Source of the DNA: JBMNGH01 sp050949725
GTDB lineage: Bacteria; Bacillota; Thermosediminibacteria; Thermosediminibacterales; Tepidanaerobacteraceae
Assembly: GCA_050949725.1 (NCBI GenBank)
Contig: JBMNGH010000008.1
Coordinates: 48,957-112,956 of the forward strand
Length of the DNA stretch: 64,000 bases
Direction of reading: 5' to 3'
Position 1 is the first letter of the stretch. Every line of letters starts with the position of its first letter. Both the position numbers and the translations under genes were made by a program. Of the stretch, positions 9,185 through 17,449 are shown one piece after another. Under the pieces are notes generated by a model, which did no database searches, was not told the origin of the DNA, and saw only the letters and a list, made by a program, of their open reading frames with translations.

Positions 9185-10211
9185 TTTCGATCACCTCCAC
9201 ATTTAGACCAAGTTGCTTCAAATAGTTAAAGGCATTGTCCGCTCTACTATTATTGCCCCTAAGCTCCACTACGAGCGTTCCGTAAGATGTATCCCGAATG
9301 TTGTCTATGTTTCCGTAAATAATGTTTACATCAATATCATATTTTCTAATGATGGTTGAAATAATAGGCTGAGCTGTTACTTCACCAAAAAAGGTTATCT
9401 TGATTATTTTTCCCTCTAACTTGCCTCGATCGAGATTTCTAATCCTTTCTTTGAGCTCTTCGGGTATATCTGATAGGGTTACAGACTTTAAAAAGTTCCG
9501 AGCTGTTTGTGTTTTAGGATTTGAAAATAAATCCAGGAGGGGGGCACATTCCACAACTCGACTTTTATCAATAACCGCAACAGTATCACAAACCTGTTTT
9601 ATAACATTCATTTCATGTGTAATCAACACAATTGTGATCCCCATTTTTTTATTGATGTCTTTTAACAAATCCAAAATAGAAAGGGTTGTTTGAGGATCGA
9701 GGGCTGACGTCGCCTCATCGCACAGCAGAACTTTTGGCTCGTTTGCAAGGGCTCTGGCTATACCCACTCGCTGTTTCTGACCACCTGAAAGCTGTGATGG
9801 ATAACTATTGGCTTTATCAGAAAGACCTACAAGTTCTAGCAAATTGCTTACTTTTAAATCAATATCTTCTTTGTCGACCCCGGCAATTTCAAGAGGGAAA
9901 GATATATTTCCCCAAACACTTCTTGAAGAAAGCAGGTTAAAGTGCTGGAAAATCATGCCTATTTTTTTTCTGTGTTCTTTTAGTTCGTTAGGTGTGAGCT
10001 GCGTCATTTCTGTTCCATCTATTTCTATGGAACCTGATGTCGGCCTTTCCAGCATATTAATACATCTCAAAAGTGTGCTCTTCCCAGCGCCGCTTAAACC
10101 TATTACGCCGAAAATATCACCTTTTTTTATATGTAGTGTTATGCGGTCGAGTGCCAGCACATCACCCGCATCTGAATGAAACACCTTAGTAAGATCTTTT
10201 ATAAATATCAT
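9177..10211 (-). CDS. metN: Methionine ABC transporter ATP-binding protein MetN
   Basis: This 344-residue ABC ATPase has Walker A GLSGAGKST (near residue 38), signature LSGGQKQRVGIARA, Walker B VLLCDEATSALD, and the H-loop LITHEMNVI. Residues ~265-344 form a C-terminal NIL regulatory domain, the MetN feature that binds methionine and inhibits transport when the cytoplasmic pool is full. ATG 10211 follows AAGGATGT. First gene of the operon, it begins about 25 nt after the terminator hairpin of the SAM riboswitch, so the operon is controlled both transcriptionally by SAM and allosterically by methionine. Confidence 0.95.
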   Translation of the reverse strand: MIFIKDLTKVFHSDAGDVLALDRITLHIKKGDIFGVIGLSGAGKSTLLRCINMLERPTSGSIEIDGTEMTQLTPNELKEHRKKIGMIFQHFNLLSSRSVWGNISFPLEIAGVDKEDIDLKVSNLLELVGLSDKANSYPSQLSGGQKQRVGIARALANEPKVLLCDEATSALDPQTTLSILDLLKDINKKMGITIVLITHEMNVIKQVCDTVAVIDKSRVVECAPLLDLFSNPKTQTARNFLKSVTLSDIPEELKERIRNLDRGKLEGKIIKITFFGEVTAQPIISTIIRKYDIDVNIIYGNIDNIRDTSYGTLVVELRGNNSRADNAFNYLKQLGLNVEVIEID

Positions 10212-10236
10212 TTAGGCACATCCTTTGTTTGAAAAT

Positions 10237-10265
10237 AAAAACCCCTTCTGACAAGCAAGAAGAGG
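10237..10265 (-). terminator. Riboswitch-controlled intrinsic terminator
   Basis: On the minus strand CCTCTTCT pairs with AGAAGGGG around an 8-nt loop and is followed by TTTTT. It sits between the SAM-I aptamer and metN, the place of the expression platform. SAM binding would leave this hairpin free to form and stop transcription. Confidence 0.8.
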
Positions 10266-10277
10266 TATGAAAAAACC

Positions 10278-10390
10278 CTCTCATCTGTCAGAACTTAAGT
10301 TCTGCAGGAATTAGCACCGCTGCAGCAGTTTTTAAGCTGCCGGTTGCCGGGCTTCATCGGGCCAGTCCCTCAGCCTGCTCTTGATAAGAG
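10278..10390 (-). ncRNA. SAM-I (S-box) riboswitch
   Basis: The minus strand carries the S-box core: P1 CTCTTATC (from 10390) closes with GATGAGAG (to 10278), and inside it are GAGGGACTGGCCCGATGAA and CCCGGCAACCGGCAG, followed by the GGTGCTAATTCCTGCAG segment and a PK/P4-type hairpin CAGAACTTAAGTTCTG. These are the invariant motifs of the family. It precedes metNIQ, a standard target, with a terminator immediately downstream. Confidence 0.95.
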
Positions 10391-10420
10391 TTTTTTTATT
10401 CGCTTTTTTTGATTGTATAA

Positions 10421-10449
10421 AGAATAGCACTGTTTAATTTTTTTGTCAA
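10421..10449 (-). promoter_or_regulatory. SigA-type promoter of the met operon
   Basis: On the minus strand TTGACA (10444-10449) is separated by 17 nt from TATTCT (10421-10426). Transcription would begin about 25 nt before the SAM-I aptamer. Confidence 0.75.
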
Positions 10450-10672
10450 TAGCTCTCGCAAGTTATTGTAATTTTTTTTTGATAAAGTCAATCTTTCCAT
10501 AAAACGAGGGAGGATTATTTTAAATGGATACAGAATAAGAATAGTAATTCTTATTTTCTAGATGTTTCCATATATTTTTATTGTCAAATCTCACAATACA
10601 AAATTACTCACTATAGGGATTCACTTTACGCATATTCTGCTCATAATCTTGCTAAAATAACGGGGCAACGAT

Positions 10673-10716
10673 CCTATTTATCATAATGATAAAATATTAT
10701 CATTATGATAAATAGG
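10673..10716. repeat. 20-bp perfect inverted repeat in intergenic region
   Basis: CCTATTTATCATAATGATAA (10673-10692) is exactly inverted at 10697-10716 around AATA. The arms are AT-rich and each contains the internal palindrome ATCATAATGAT. The hairpin lies in the 580-nt gap between the met promoter and the permease gene. No long T-run follows, so an operator or RNA element is as likely as a terminator. I see no gene in the rest of 10450-11029, which is AT-rich. Confidence 0.6.
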
Positions 10717-11029
10717 TTTCATTGTTTTACGGTCATACAGTTTCAATAGACATACACCATATGAATTATCATTCTGATATTTTGTGACACTTCTTTGTCA
10801 AAGACTAATATAGCATTGGCAAGTTAGGTTCTTAATAATTCTAGTTTCTTATACTATTTGGTTTTTTGGCATGCTTATTGCTTTTTATATTATTAATACT
10901 TTTTAATTGATATTTTAAATGGACAATTGTTTAAAAGGGGTGGTTATTATGAAATAGATATAAAATTGCTTAATATATCCTGGCCTTTATAAATACTTAT
11001 TATTGACTAACTCTGGATTGGAGGCGTAT

Positions 11030-12412
11030 ATGATGAAGGAGCCCAAGGGTGTAGGATTAAAAACCGGTGCACTTAAACTAAATGACTGTATTATGATGGC
11101 AATCGGAGGAATGGTTGGAAGTGCCATTTATTCGCTGTCAGGCGTTACGTATTCACTTGCAGGTCCTGCAGCCGTTTTATCCTGGATTATATCAGGTGTA
11201 ATTACGCTCATTTATGCGATGAACGTTGCAGAACTTGCCACAATATATCCCAAATCGGGTGGAGTATATATTTATCCGTATGAGGTATTGGGAAGGACTA
11301 ATGGCCAAAAGAGCTTCTGGGGATGGTTCACCGCATGGTCAAGGCTGGCATCCGTCATTGGGGGTGCTGCATTTTCGGCAATATATGTTTCGTACTATCT
11401 GAAAGCACTCATACCCGCTGCTGAAAACTATCAGGTCCTACTCGGTGTATTGGCCGTCATAGTATGTTGGCTGCTAAACATCCTCGGCGTGAAGCTGTTA
11501 AGTCGGATTAACAAGGGGCTGACCGCAACTTTGATGACGATTTCTGTCATATTTATCATAATGTGCCTACCCAAGTTTAATGTGGCTCACTTTAGGCCTT
11601 TCTTTGGGCAGGGGACGGCAGGCACACAAGGATTTCTTGCTTCAATTCCAATATCGATGGTAGCGTATGGGTCAATATTAGCGATTGCCAGTGTCGCAGA
11701 GGAAATCGAAAATCCGCAGGTAAACATTCCTAAAGCAACTGGTTATTCTGCGTTTGCAACTATTGCCATGTATACACTGATGCTGCTGGCCACATTTGGT
11801 CTTGTCCCTGCAAGCAGTTTTGCAGACAATCATTTTGCGATGTATGCACCGATGGATTTTGCCATCGTCCAGGCAATGCCTCAGCATATTTGGCTTTCTA
11901 AGCTAATATCCATCGGAGCGTTTTTAGCATTGATGACTACAATTCTGATTTTGGTCATGGAATCGGGTAGAATTGTGATGGCATCGGCAAAGCTCGGGCT
12001 TTTGCCAAAATCTCTTGCAAATATTAACGAAAAGACGAATATACCCACCAACGCATTGACTTTGTGTTCATTAGTAACTGCGATAATCGCAGCTTTTCCT
12101 CAGTTTACTCAGACTATAATTAATTCAGGGGCATTTTGTTCTGGGGTTGTTGTTATAATGATCGTTATAACTCTTATTGTAAATAGATCTAAAAAAGTTA
12201 CAGTTCCCGGTGCCTTTAGAACTCCAGGAGGTTTGTTATTCCCAATTATTTCATTGATAATCGTTGTCCTGACATTGACGCAATTAGAAGCAAGTTCATT
12301 TGTTGTGACCGCTTGGTGGTATGTTGTAGGTCTAGTAATCTTCCTCCTCGGTTATCTATTCAGCATCAAGCGGCTGGAGCAATCAGGCATCTCAGATAGT
12401 ATCAGCAAGTAA
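11030..12412 (+). CDS. APC-superfamily amino acid permease
   Basis: This 460-residue membrane protein has 12 predicted helices. The first helix has the APC glycine-rich motif AIGGMVGSAIYSLSG, and helix 2-3 contains ELATIYPKSGGVYIYPYEVL, typical of amino acid/polyamine/organocation transporters. Start ATG 11030 is chosen because GGAGG lies 7 nt upstream; a TTG at 11003 lacks a ribosome site. It ends 20 nt before the GrdB-like selenoprotein gene, so it probably imports the substrate of that reductase (an amino acid, betaine-like amine or similar). The exact substrate cannot be read from the sequence. Confidence 0.88.
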   Translation: MMKEPKGVGLKTGALKLNDCIMMAIGGMVGSAIYSLSGVTYSLAGPAAVLSWIISGVITLIYAMNVAELATIYPKSGGVYIYPYEVLGRTNGQKSFWGWFTAWSRLASVIGGAAFSAIYVSYYLKALIPAAENYQVLLGVLAVIVCWLLNILGVKLLSRINKGLTATLMTISVIFIIMCLPKFNVAHFRPFFGQGTAGTQGFLASIPISMVAYGSILAIASVAEEIENPQVNIPKATGYSAFATIAMYTLMLLATFGLVPASSFADNHFAMYAPMDFAIVQAMPQHIWLSKLISIGAFLALMTTILILVMESGRIVMASAKLGLLPKSLANINEKTNIPTNALTLCSLVTAIIAAFPQFTQTIINSGAFCSGVVVIMIVITLIVNRSKKVTVPGAFRTPGGLLFPIISLIIVVLTLTQLEASSFVVTAWWYVVGLVIFLLGYLFSIKRLEQSGISDSISK

Positions 12413-12432
12413 TTGATAACCCAGGAAAGGAG

Positions 12433-13776
12433 ATGGTTACACTGAGAAAGTTTAAGGCTTTGTATTATATAAATCAGTTTTATGCAGGTGTAGGAGGAGA
12501 AGAAAAAGCCGATGTAGGCTTAATGGTGTTTGATGAAAAAAAGGGACCGGCAATCGGTATTGAAAAATTCTGGGACGGTCAAATGGAAGTTGTCAAGACA
12601 TTGGCTTGCGGCGACAACTATATTAATGCGGATGAGAGTTACGAACAGGTAAAAAAATCAGTTGAACAACTAGTAAAAGAAGTCAAGCCGAATGTTTTTA
12701 TAGCAGGTCCTGCATTTAATGCCGGGAGATATGGTGTTGCTTGTGCAAAACTTTGCGATTTCGTCAGAAAAGAGCTGCAAGTTCCTAGCATAACGGGAAT
12801 GCATATAGAAAACCCTGCCGTATCTATGTTTGTAAAAGACAATTATATCGTGTCGACTTCTGAAACCGCTGCTGGTATGGGTGCAGCCCTTCCGGTAATG
12901 GCTTCAATGGCATTGAAGCTGGCAAAAGGAGATAAGATTGGGCCTGCGCTCAAAGAAGGCTACATTCCAACAGGTCATCGATATAATGAATACCACGAAA
13001 AAAAAGGAGCAGAAAGGGTTGTAGAACTTTTATTAAAAAAGCTGAAAGGAGAACCGTATGTAACCGAGATTCCAATAAGGAAATTTGAACAACAAGCTGC
13101 TGCACCGCCTTTGACAAACACTTCTGATTCTTTGATTGCGATCGTTACAACGGGAGGCCTTGTGCCAAAAGGAAATCCTGACAATCTCAGGCAGGCGTTT
13201 TCCACTACTTTTGCTAAATATGATATTGAAAACCTTGTGTCTGTTCCTGCAGGAGATTACGAATCTATACACGGTGGGTATGATACAACAAACATCAATT
13301 TAGACCCCAATAGACTGGTGCCTCTCGATGAATTGAGGAATCTAGAAAAAGAAGGAAAAATCAAGGGCATTTATAAGTATTTTTATACAACTTGCGGTAT
13401 AGGAACTAACGTAAAGAATTCTACAGATATTGGAAAAAGAATTGCCGAAGAACTGAAAGAGGCAAATGTAGATGCGGTGATACTTACCTCAACCTGAGGA
13501 ACGTGTACTCGTTGCGGTGCAACGATAACAAAGGTGCTTGACAAGGCAGGAATACCGGCTGCCCTCATTACGGCGTTCTCCTCAATAGCATTAAATGTTA
13601 AAGCAAACAGAATCATTTTCGGAGGTCACTTCACAAGTCCTGTAGGAAACCCCGAACTGCCACCTGACCGTGAAGGTCATTATAGGCGGATTATTCTTGA
13701 AAAAGCACTGGAAGCGCTAACAACTGAAATAAAAGAACCGACGATATTTTATGTAGATTCTGGTAAGGAGGGGTGA
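12433..13776 (+). CDS. Selenoprotein B of the glycine/sarcosine/betaine reductase family (GrdB-like, Sec355)
   Basis: The reading frame passes through TGA at 13495-13497 and continues in frame for 93 codons to a TGA at 13774. Around the internal TGA the protein reads ILTST-U-GTCTRCGAT, the GrdB/GrdF/GrdH active site, so U355 is selenocysteine with Cys358 and Cys361. The N-terminus ALYYINQFYAGVGGEEKAD is also diagnostic. Full length is 447 residues, normal for the family. Component B cleaves the C-N bond of glycine, sarcosine or betaine and passes a carboxymethyl group to selenoprotein A. The ATG directly abuts AAAGGAG; a CTG at 12442 would be better spaced. The permease precedes and the GrdE-like gene follows by 3 nt. 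The true substrate is unknown. Confidence 0.9.
13498..13524 (+). promoter_or_regulatory. Putative bacterial SECIS hairpin
   Basis: Twelve nucleotides after the UGA, CGTTGC (13510-13515) pairs perfectly with GCAACG (13519-13524) around a GGU loop. Distance and a G-rich apical loop match bacterial SECIS elements that bind SelB and recode UGA as selenocysteine. Confidence 0.7.
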
Positions 13777-13779
13777 TAT

Positions 13780-15090
13780 ATGAGACTTAAGAGACAGTTT
13801 TTTAATGTTAAGGATGTCGTGTGGGATAATTCTACTCGATTCGATAATGGAGTTTTGTTGATTAACAAGAATGAACTGTATGAGCTCGTCAAACCTTTGG
13901 CAAAAAATGTAACAAACGTTGATTTTGAAATTGTAAGGCCTGGTGAAAATAAAAGGATTGTCCACGTACTCGACACAATACAACCTATGTACAAAATTGA
14001 AGGGCGTGGCAAGGCATATTCAGGTTTTCTCGGCCGACCTGTTACAATCGGAAATGGAGTCACAAATGTACTAAATGGTTTTACCGTAATGGAAAGTGCT
14101 CCATTGCCGTGGGAAAGTACTAGTGCTAGCAGTGGATTGTTATATCCCAGGGATGCCATAGTTGACATGGTCGGTCCAATTGCTGGATATAGCCCATTTT
14201 CAGAGACAATAAATCTTGTAATAACTTATGACCTTGTAAGTGGTAAGTCTTCAATGGAATACGATAATGATATTCGACGCTGCGGGCTTGCTGTTTCGGA
14301 TTTTTTAGCTCAGAGAACTAAAAATTTACTTCCAGATTTTGTAAGGCAATATACGATTGAAGATATAGATCCTGAACTTCCAAACGTTGTGCTCGTCTGG
14401 CAGTGTCAGAACCAGGGCACATATTCGAATACCTTTCTGTATGGTCACAGCATAGATAATTTAGTTCCGACCCTGCTTCACCCAAATGAAATGCTAGATG
14501 GCTGTATTGTAAGCGGTAACTATGTGTGGCCAGCTTTTAAAGTTCCCACTTACCTTCATGTAAACCATCCCATTTTGCTTGAACTTTACAACAGACATGG
14601 GAAGGAATTGAATTTTAGAGGTGTTATTTTCAGCAGGAGTCATAATCCCACAAATTGGCACAAGGAGCGTTCGGCTAATTTCTGCCGTAAGATAGCAGAA
14701 TACCTTGACGCAGATGGACTCGTAATGGCGTGGGAAGGTGGTGGAAATGCAGCTGTTGACGGTATGCTGACAATCCAGGAGTCGGAAAATGCTGGCATAA
14801 AGTGTTCTACTATAACCTTTGAGTTCGGAGGTAAGGATGGCACTGAAGGAGATCTGTTGGTTGATCACGTGCCGGAAGCAGATGCGATAATTAGCGGTGG
14901 AAGCTTGGAGAAAGAAATTACACTTCCAGAAGTTGAATATGCTGTAGGTGGCGATGTAATGAGGCTAAACAAGGAATCAGGCGGTTATTTTCCACCTGCT
15001 AAAGATAGCATAAAATTTGATACTTATACTCACATCTATTGTTCCGGTAACCAAGCTGGGCATAGCAAACTGTATACGGCTGCTTATTAA
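13780..15090 (+). CDS. GrdE-like component B subunit precursor lacking the pyruvoyl Cys
   Basis: This 436-residue protein belongs to the glycine/sarcosine/betaine reductase component B alpha/beta precursor family (GrdE/GrdG/GrdI). Conserved segments include FLGRPVTIGNGVTNVLNGFTVM, LVWQCQNQGTYSNTFLYG, LYNRHGKELNFRGVIFSRSH and FEFGGKDGTEGDLLVDH. Family members self-cleave between Asn and Cys to create an N-terminal pyruvoyl group. At the equivalent place I read VSGN-Y (Asn247-Tyr248), so cleavage would not generate pyruvoyl. ATG 13780 follows AAGGAGGGG, and the gene is 3 nt after the selenoprotein gene. It is likely the partner subunit of that protein, acting on a different or pyruvoyl-independent substrate. 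Family call is firm, the mechanistic inference moderate. Confidence 0.85.
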   Translation: MRLKRQFFNVKDVVWDNSTRFDNGVLLINKNELYELVKPLAKNVTNVDFEIVRPGENKRIVHVLDTIQPMYKIEGRGKAYSGFLGRPVTIGNGVTNVLNGFTVMESAPLPWESTSASSGLLYPRDAIVDMVGPIAGYSPFSETINLVITYDLVSGKSSMEYDNDIRRCGLAVSDFLAQRTKNLLPDFVRQYTIEDIDPELPNVVLVWQCQNQGTYSNTFLYGHSIDNLVPTLLHPNEMLDGCIVSGNYVWPAFKVPTYLHVNHPILLELYNRHGKELNFRGVIFSRSHNPTNWHKERSANFCRKIAEYLDADGLVMAWEGGGNAAVDGMLTIQESENAGIKCSTITFEFGGKDGTEGDLLVDHVPEADAIISGGSLEKEITLPEVEYAVGGDVMRLNKESGGYFPPAKDSIKFDTYTHIYCSGNQAGHSKLYTAAY

Positions 15091-15122
15091 AAAGACTCAA
15101 GTAAATTATGTGTTGCTAACAC

Positions 15123-15171
15123 GGGAAGGCTGTAAGCAAAAGACGTTGACCCTGCGCTTATGGCCTTTCCC
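15123..15171 (+). terminator. Hairpin after the grd-like operon
   Basis: GGGAAGGC and TAAGC (15123-15136) pair with GCTTA and GCCTTTCCC (15156-15171), with one bulge and a small internal loop. Only a short AT stretch follows, so termination may be partial. A TATAAT at 15232-15237 suggests that the next gene also has its own start. Confidence 0.4.
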
Positions 15172-15262
15172 TATTTATACAGCTATGCTGTTAAAACCCC
15201 GGGGTATTTAGAATTTGGATGCTCAACATTGTATAATTTACTTTTAAGTGGGAGGCGTAAAA

Positions 15263-16432
15263 ATGAATTATCCAGTTTTCTCGAATGCTCATTTAATCAT
15301 TGGTCGCGGTTCAATAGAGTCCATAGTCGATATTAATGAAAATCGTTTTGCCCTTGTTGGGGATTTTAAGGCATTGGGTGAAAAGAGGCTGAAAAAAATA
15401 GAAACAATGCTTAAAGAAGCAGGTAAAGAGATTAAGGTAATAGCAAGTGTTGAAAAGGAACCTACTACTTCGGATTTTCAAGATGCGTTAACCACCATAA
15501 ACGATTTCCAACCTGATTGCATCTTAGCTATTGGTGGGGGTTCTGCAATGGATTTCGCTAAGGTGTTGTGGATGTTTTATGAGCATCCGTGTTTTTCTCT
15601 CGAACAAGCTTTTCAACCATTTTCTGTCCCGCCAATGGGCTCAAAAGCAAAACTCATTGCGGTGCCTACAACAAGCGGTACAGGTTCTGAAACCACATGT
15701 GTAGCTGTACTTGTCGATAAAGACACCAAGAAAAAACGCCTTATTATGTCTCGCAATCTCATACCCAGTATTGCTATAATAGATTCAGATTTCCCGGATA
15801 CAATGCCCAAACATGTGGCTGCATATTCAGGTCTTGACGCTTTATCACATGCCCTGGAAGCCGCAGCATGCAGAATTTCATCACAAATCGTCAAGACGAT
15901 CGCAATTAGCGCTGCTCAGGAAATAATCGAATGGCTTCCAGCTTCTGTCAATGAGACAGATGAGGACAAGAAGTCAACGGCACGGGAAATCATGCACAAT
16001 ATTTCGACAGTAGCGGGGATGGCTATAAACAATTCATGTACAGGCCTGTCTCACGCCATGGATCAGATCGGACCGTTATTTGGACTCCCGCACGGATTAG
16101 TATGTGGAATCCTTCTACCGTATACAATTGATATGTGCTGCCCGACAAAAGAATATGTGTCTCTTTCAAGACGGCTCGGTTATACCGGAGATGATGGTTA
16201 TGTATGTAAGAAACTCGTGAAAAGATTATTTGAGCTGAACAAGGAATTAGGCATACCATTAAACTTGAAAAATGTTGGTATAACTTTAAGTGATATGGAA
16301 AAAAATATGGATGAGCTTGTAGAGAATGCAATGTCATCAGCCTCTACAGCACTTTGTCCGGCGAAATTGAGCCAACAACAGTTAAGAGGGGGTTTTCTTA
16401 GGGCTTATCATGGCGAACCTCTTGATTCTTAG
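15263..16432 (+). CDS. Iron-containing alcohol dehydrogenase
   Basis: This 389-residue group III alcohol dehydrogenase reduces an aldehyde or oxidises an alcohol with NAD(P)H. The dinucleotide site is LAIGGGSAMDFAK (near residue 92), followed by PTTSGTGSETT. Iron ligands are expected in SGLDALSHALEAA (Asp and His) and GLSHAMDQIGPLFGLPHG (two His), all present. Start ATG 15263 has GGGAGG at 7 nt; a GTG at 15248 lacks a site. It follows the GrdB/GrdE-like pair by 172 nt and may handle an aldehyde from the same substrate or dispose of reducing equivalents. Substrate unknown. Confidence 0.88.
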   Translation: MNYPVFSNAHLIIGRGSIESIVDINENRFALVGDFKALGEKRLKKIETMLKEAGKEIKVIASVEKEPTTSDFQDALTTINDFQPDCILAIGGGSAMDFAKVLWMFYEHPCFSLEQAFQPFSVPPMGSKAKLIAVPTTSGTGSETTCVAVLVDKDTKKKRLIMSRNLIPSIAIIDSDFPDTMPKHVAAYSGLDALSHALEAAACRISSQIVKTIAISAAQEIIEWLPASVNETDEDKKSTAREIMHNISTVAGMAINNSCTGLSHAMDQIGPLFGLPHGLVCGILLPYTIDMCCPTKEYVSLSRRLGYTGDDGYVCKKLVKRLFELNKELGIPLNLKNVGITLSDMEKNMDELVENAMSSASTALCPAKLSQQQLRGGFLRAYHGEPLDS

Positions 16433-16531
16433 TTCTTTTAAATTTCCAGAATATCACAACAAGTTACATATTACTTAAATCTAAGTATGATTTTATATGG
16501 GTCTTCATTACAAGTAAAACCGAACGATCAA

Positions 16532-16569
16532 CTGTCAAGGAACTTTGAAAACATCCTTGGCAGTTTTTT
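16532..16569 (+). terminator. Intrinsic terminator
   Basis: CTGTCAAGGA (16532-16541) pairs with TCCTTGGCAG (16554-16563) with one G-U pair, followed by TTTTTT. It ends the alcohol dehydrogenase transcript. Between here and 16782 the DNA is AT-rich with no gene visible. Confidence 0.85.
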
Positions 16570-16782
16570 GTTTCAAATTTTGTTGAATTTTTATATTAAT
16601 TATTATAATTAATAAATAAAGTGTAGTAGTTAAACAAATAGGAAAATGTCGAATTTGCAAAAATAGTTGTATTAAATAATAGCAATGGGGTAAAATAATA
16701 CTAGCTGTATACCGAATCCTAAAGAATGATGACTTAAAGATATAATTTTTTGAAAATAAATCATTTTATCAACTATACGCAC

Positions 16783-16811
16783 TTGAAAGAAAGATTTACC
16801 TGTGTTATAAT
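16783..16811 (+). promoter_or_regulatory. Strong SigA-type promoter
   Basis: TTGAAA (16783-16788), a 17-nt spacer and TATAAT (16806-16811) with an upstream TG (extended -10). It drives the small ORF that begins at 16902. Confidence 0.8.
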
Positions 16812-16901
16812 ATATTGTGAAAGAAGTAACGTTTTTATTATTTATTTTATATATTATCCAACAATAAATCTAGAACAATATGTAGAAAGGAAGTGAGGGA
16901 A

Positions 16902-17099
16902 ATGACTCGCAATGAGTACTTAGAGCGTGAGAGGGATATGCTTCTAAAGGCCTATTCTACCGCTGATGAGGCGGAGAAGAGAAAGATCATGATGAAAATC
17001 ATGAACATAGATGCACAAACCGGCGAGAAAGATACTTATGGCAAGAAGTCAAGCGGTTTTTTCACTCGTCGAAGAAACAAAATAATTTATGTCAACTAA
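16902..17099 (+). CDS. Small charged protein of unknown function (65 aa)
   Basis: The 65-residue product is highly charged: an N-terminal helix MTRNEYLERERDMLLKAY, an acidic/basic middle, and a basic tail TRRRNKIIYVN. It has no signal peptide, membrane helix or Cys. ATG 16902 lies 6-10 nt after GGAAGTGAGG; an in-frame GTG at 16893 overlaps that site. It is a monocistronic unit with its own strong promoter and a textbook terminator, which argues that it is real and well expressed. I do not recognise the family; a small regulatory or nucleic-acid-associated protein would fit the charge, but that is speculation. Confidence 0.7.
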   Translation: MTRNEYLERERDMLLKAYSTADEAEKRKIMMKIMNIDAQTGEKDTYGKKSSGFFTRRRNKIIYVN

Positions 17100-17105
17100 G
17101 TTCTT

Positions 17106-17133
17106 AAAAACCGGGGATAATTCCCCGGTTTTT
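17106..17133 (+). terminator. Intrinsic terminator
   Basis: ACCGGGGA pairs with TCCCCGGT around a short ATAAT-type loop, flanked by AAAAA and TTTTT; the symmetrical A/T tails make it bidirectional in principle. It closes the small-ORF transcript. Confidence 0.92.
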
Positions 17134-17352
17134 GCGTTAATTATCGTGAAACAACAAGATTCTTGCGTCCTAGAAGCAATCTACGGTTAAGTTGCCGGTT
17201 CTTATTATTGTAAAATAACAGGCTCACCAAAACCTGAAGCAATCCTTGATTGGTATTGGGTGGTTTTTCATTTAGGGATTAATTTGATAATTTTGTGTCA
17301 ACTAATTAAATGTTAATATAATAACAAACAAGCGCAACAATTCCATATTTGT

Positions 17353-17413
17353 CCATACAAAACTTTTAATTTTGCGTGAATTGATTGTATGGTATTAATC
17401 GATTGTATGGTAT
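17353..17413 (+). repeat. Repeated TTGTATGG motif upstream of uvrB
   Basis: TTGTATGG occurs at 17385-17392 and 17403-17410 within a 13-bp direct repeat GATTGTATGGTAT of 18-bp period, and as its inverse CCATACAA at 17353-17360. A TATAAT at 17411-17416 overlaps the last copy. The arrangement resembles operator sites over the uvrB promoter. Otherwise 17134-17440 contains no gene. Confidence 0.45.
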
Positions 17414-17449
17414 AATAAATCTTTAAGACATTCAAATGGGGTGTTACAA

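Noticed and set aside
13534..13776. Separate 80-residue hypothetical protein
   Set aside because: It is the in-frame continuation of the GrdB-like protein past the selenocysteine UGA.
15017..15211. 64-residue ORF over the end of the grdE-like gene
   Set aside because: Out of frame with a well-supported gene, no ribosome site, and its end covers a hairpin.
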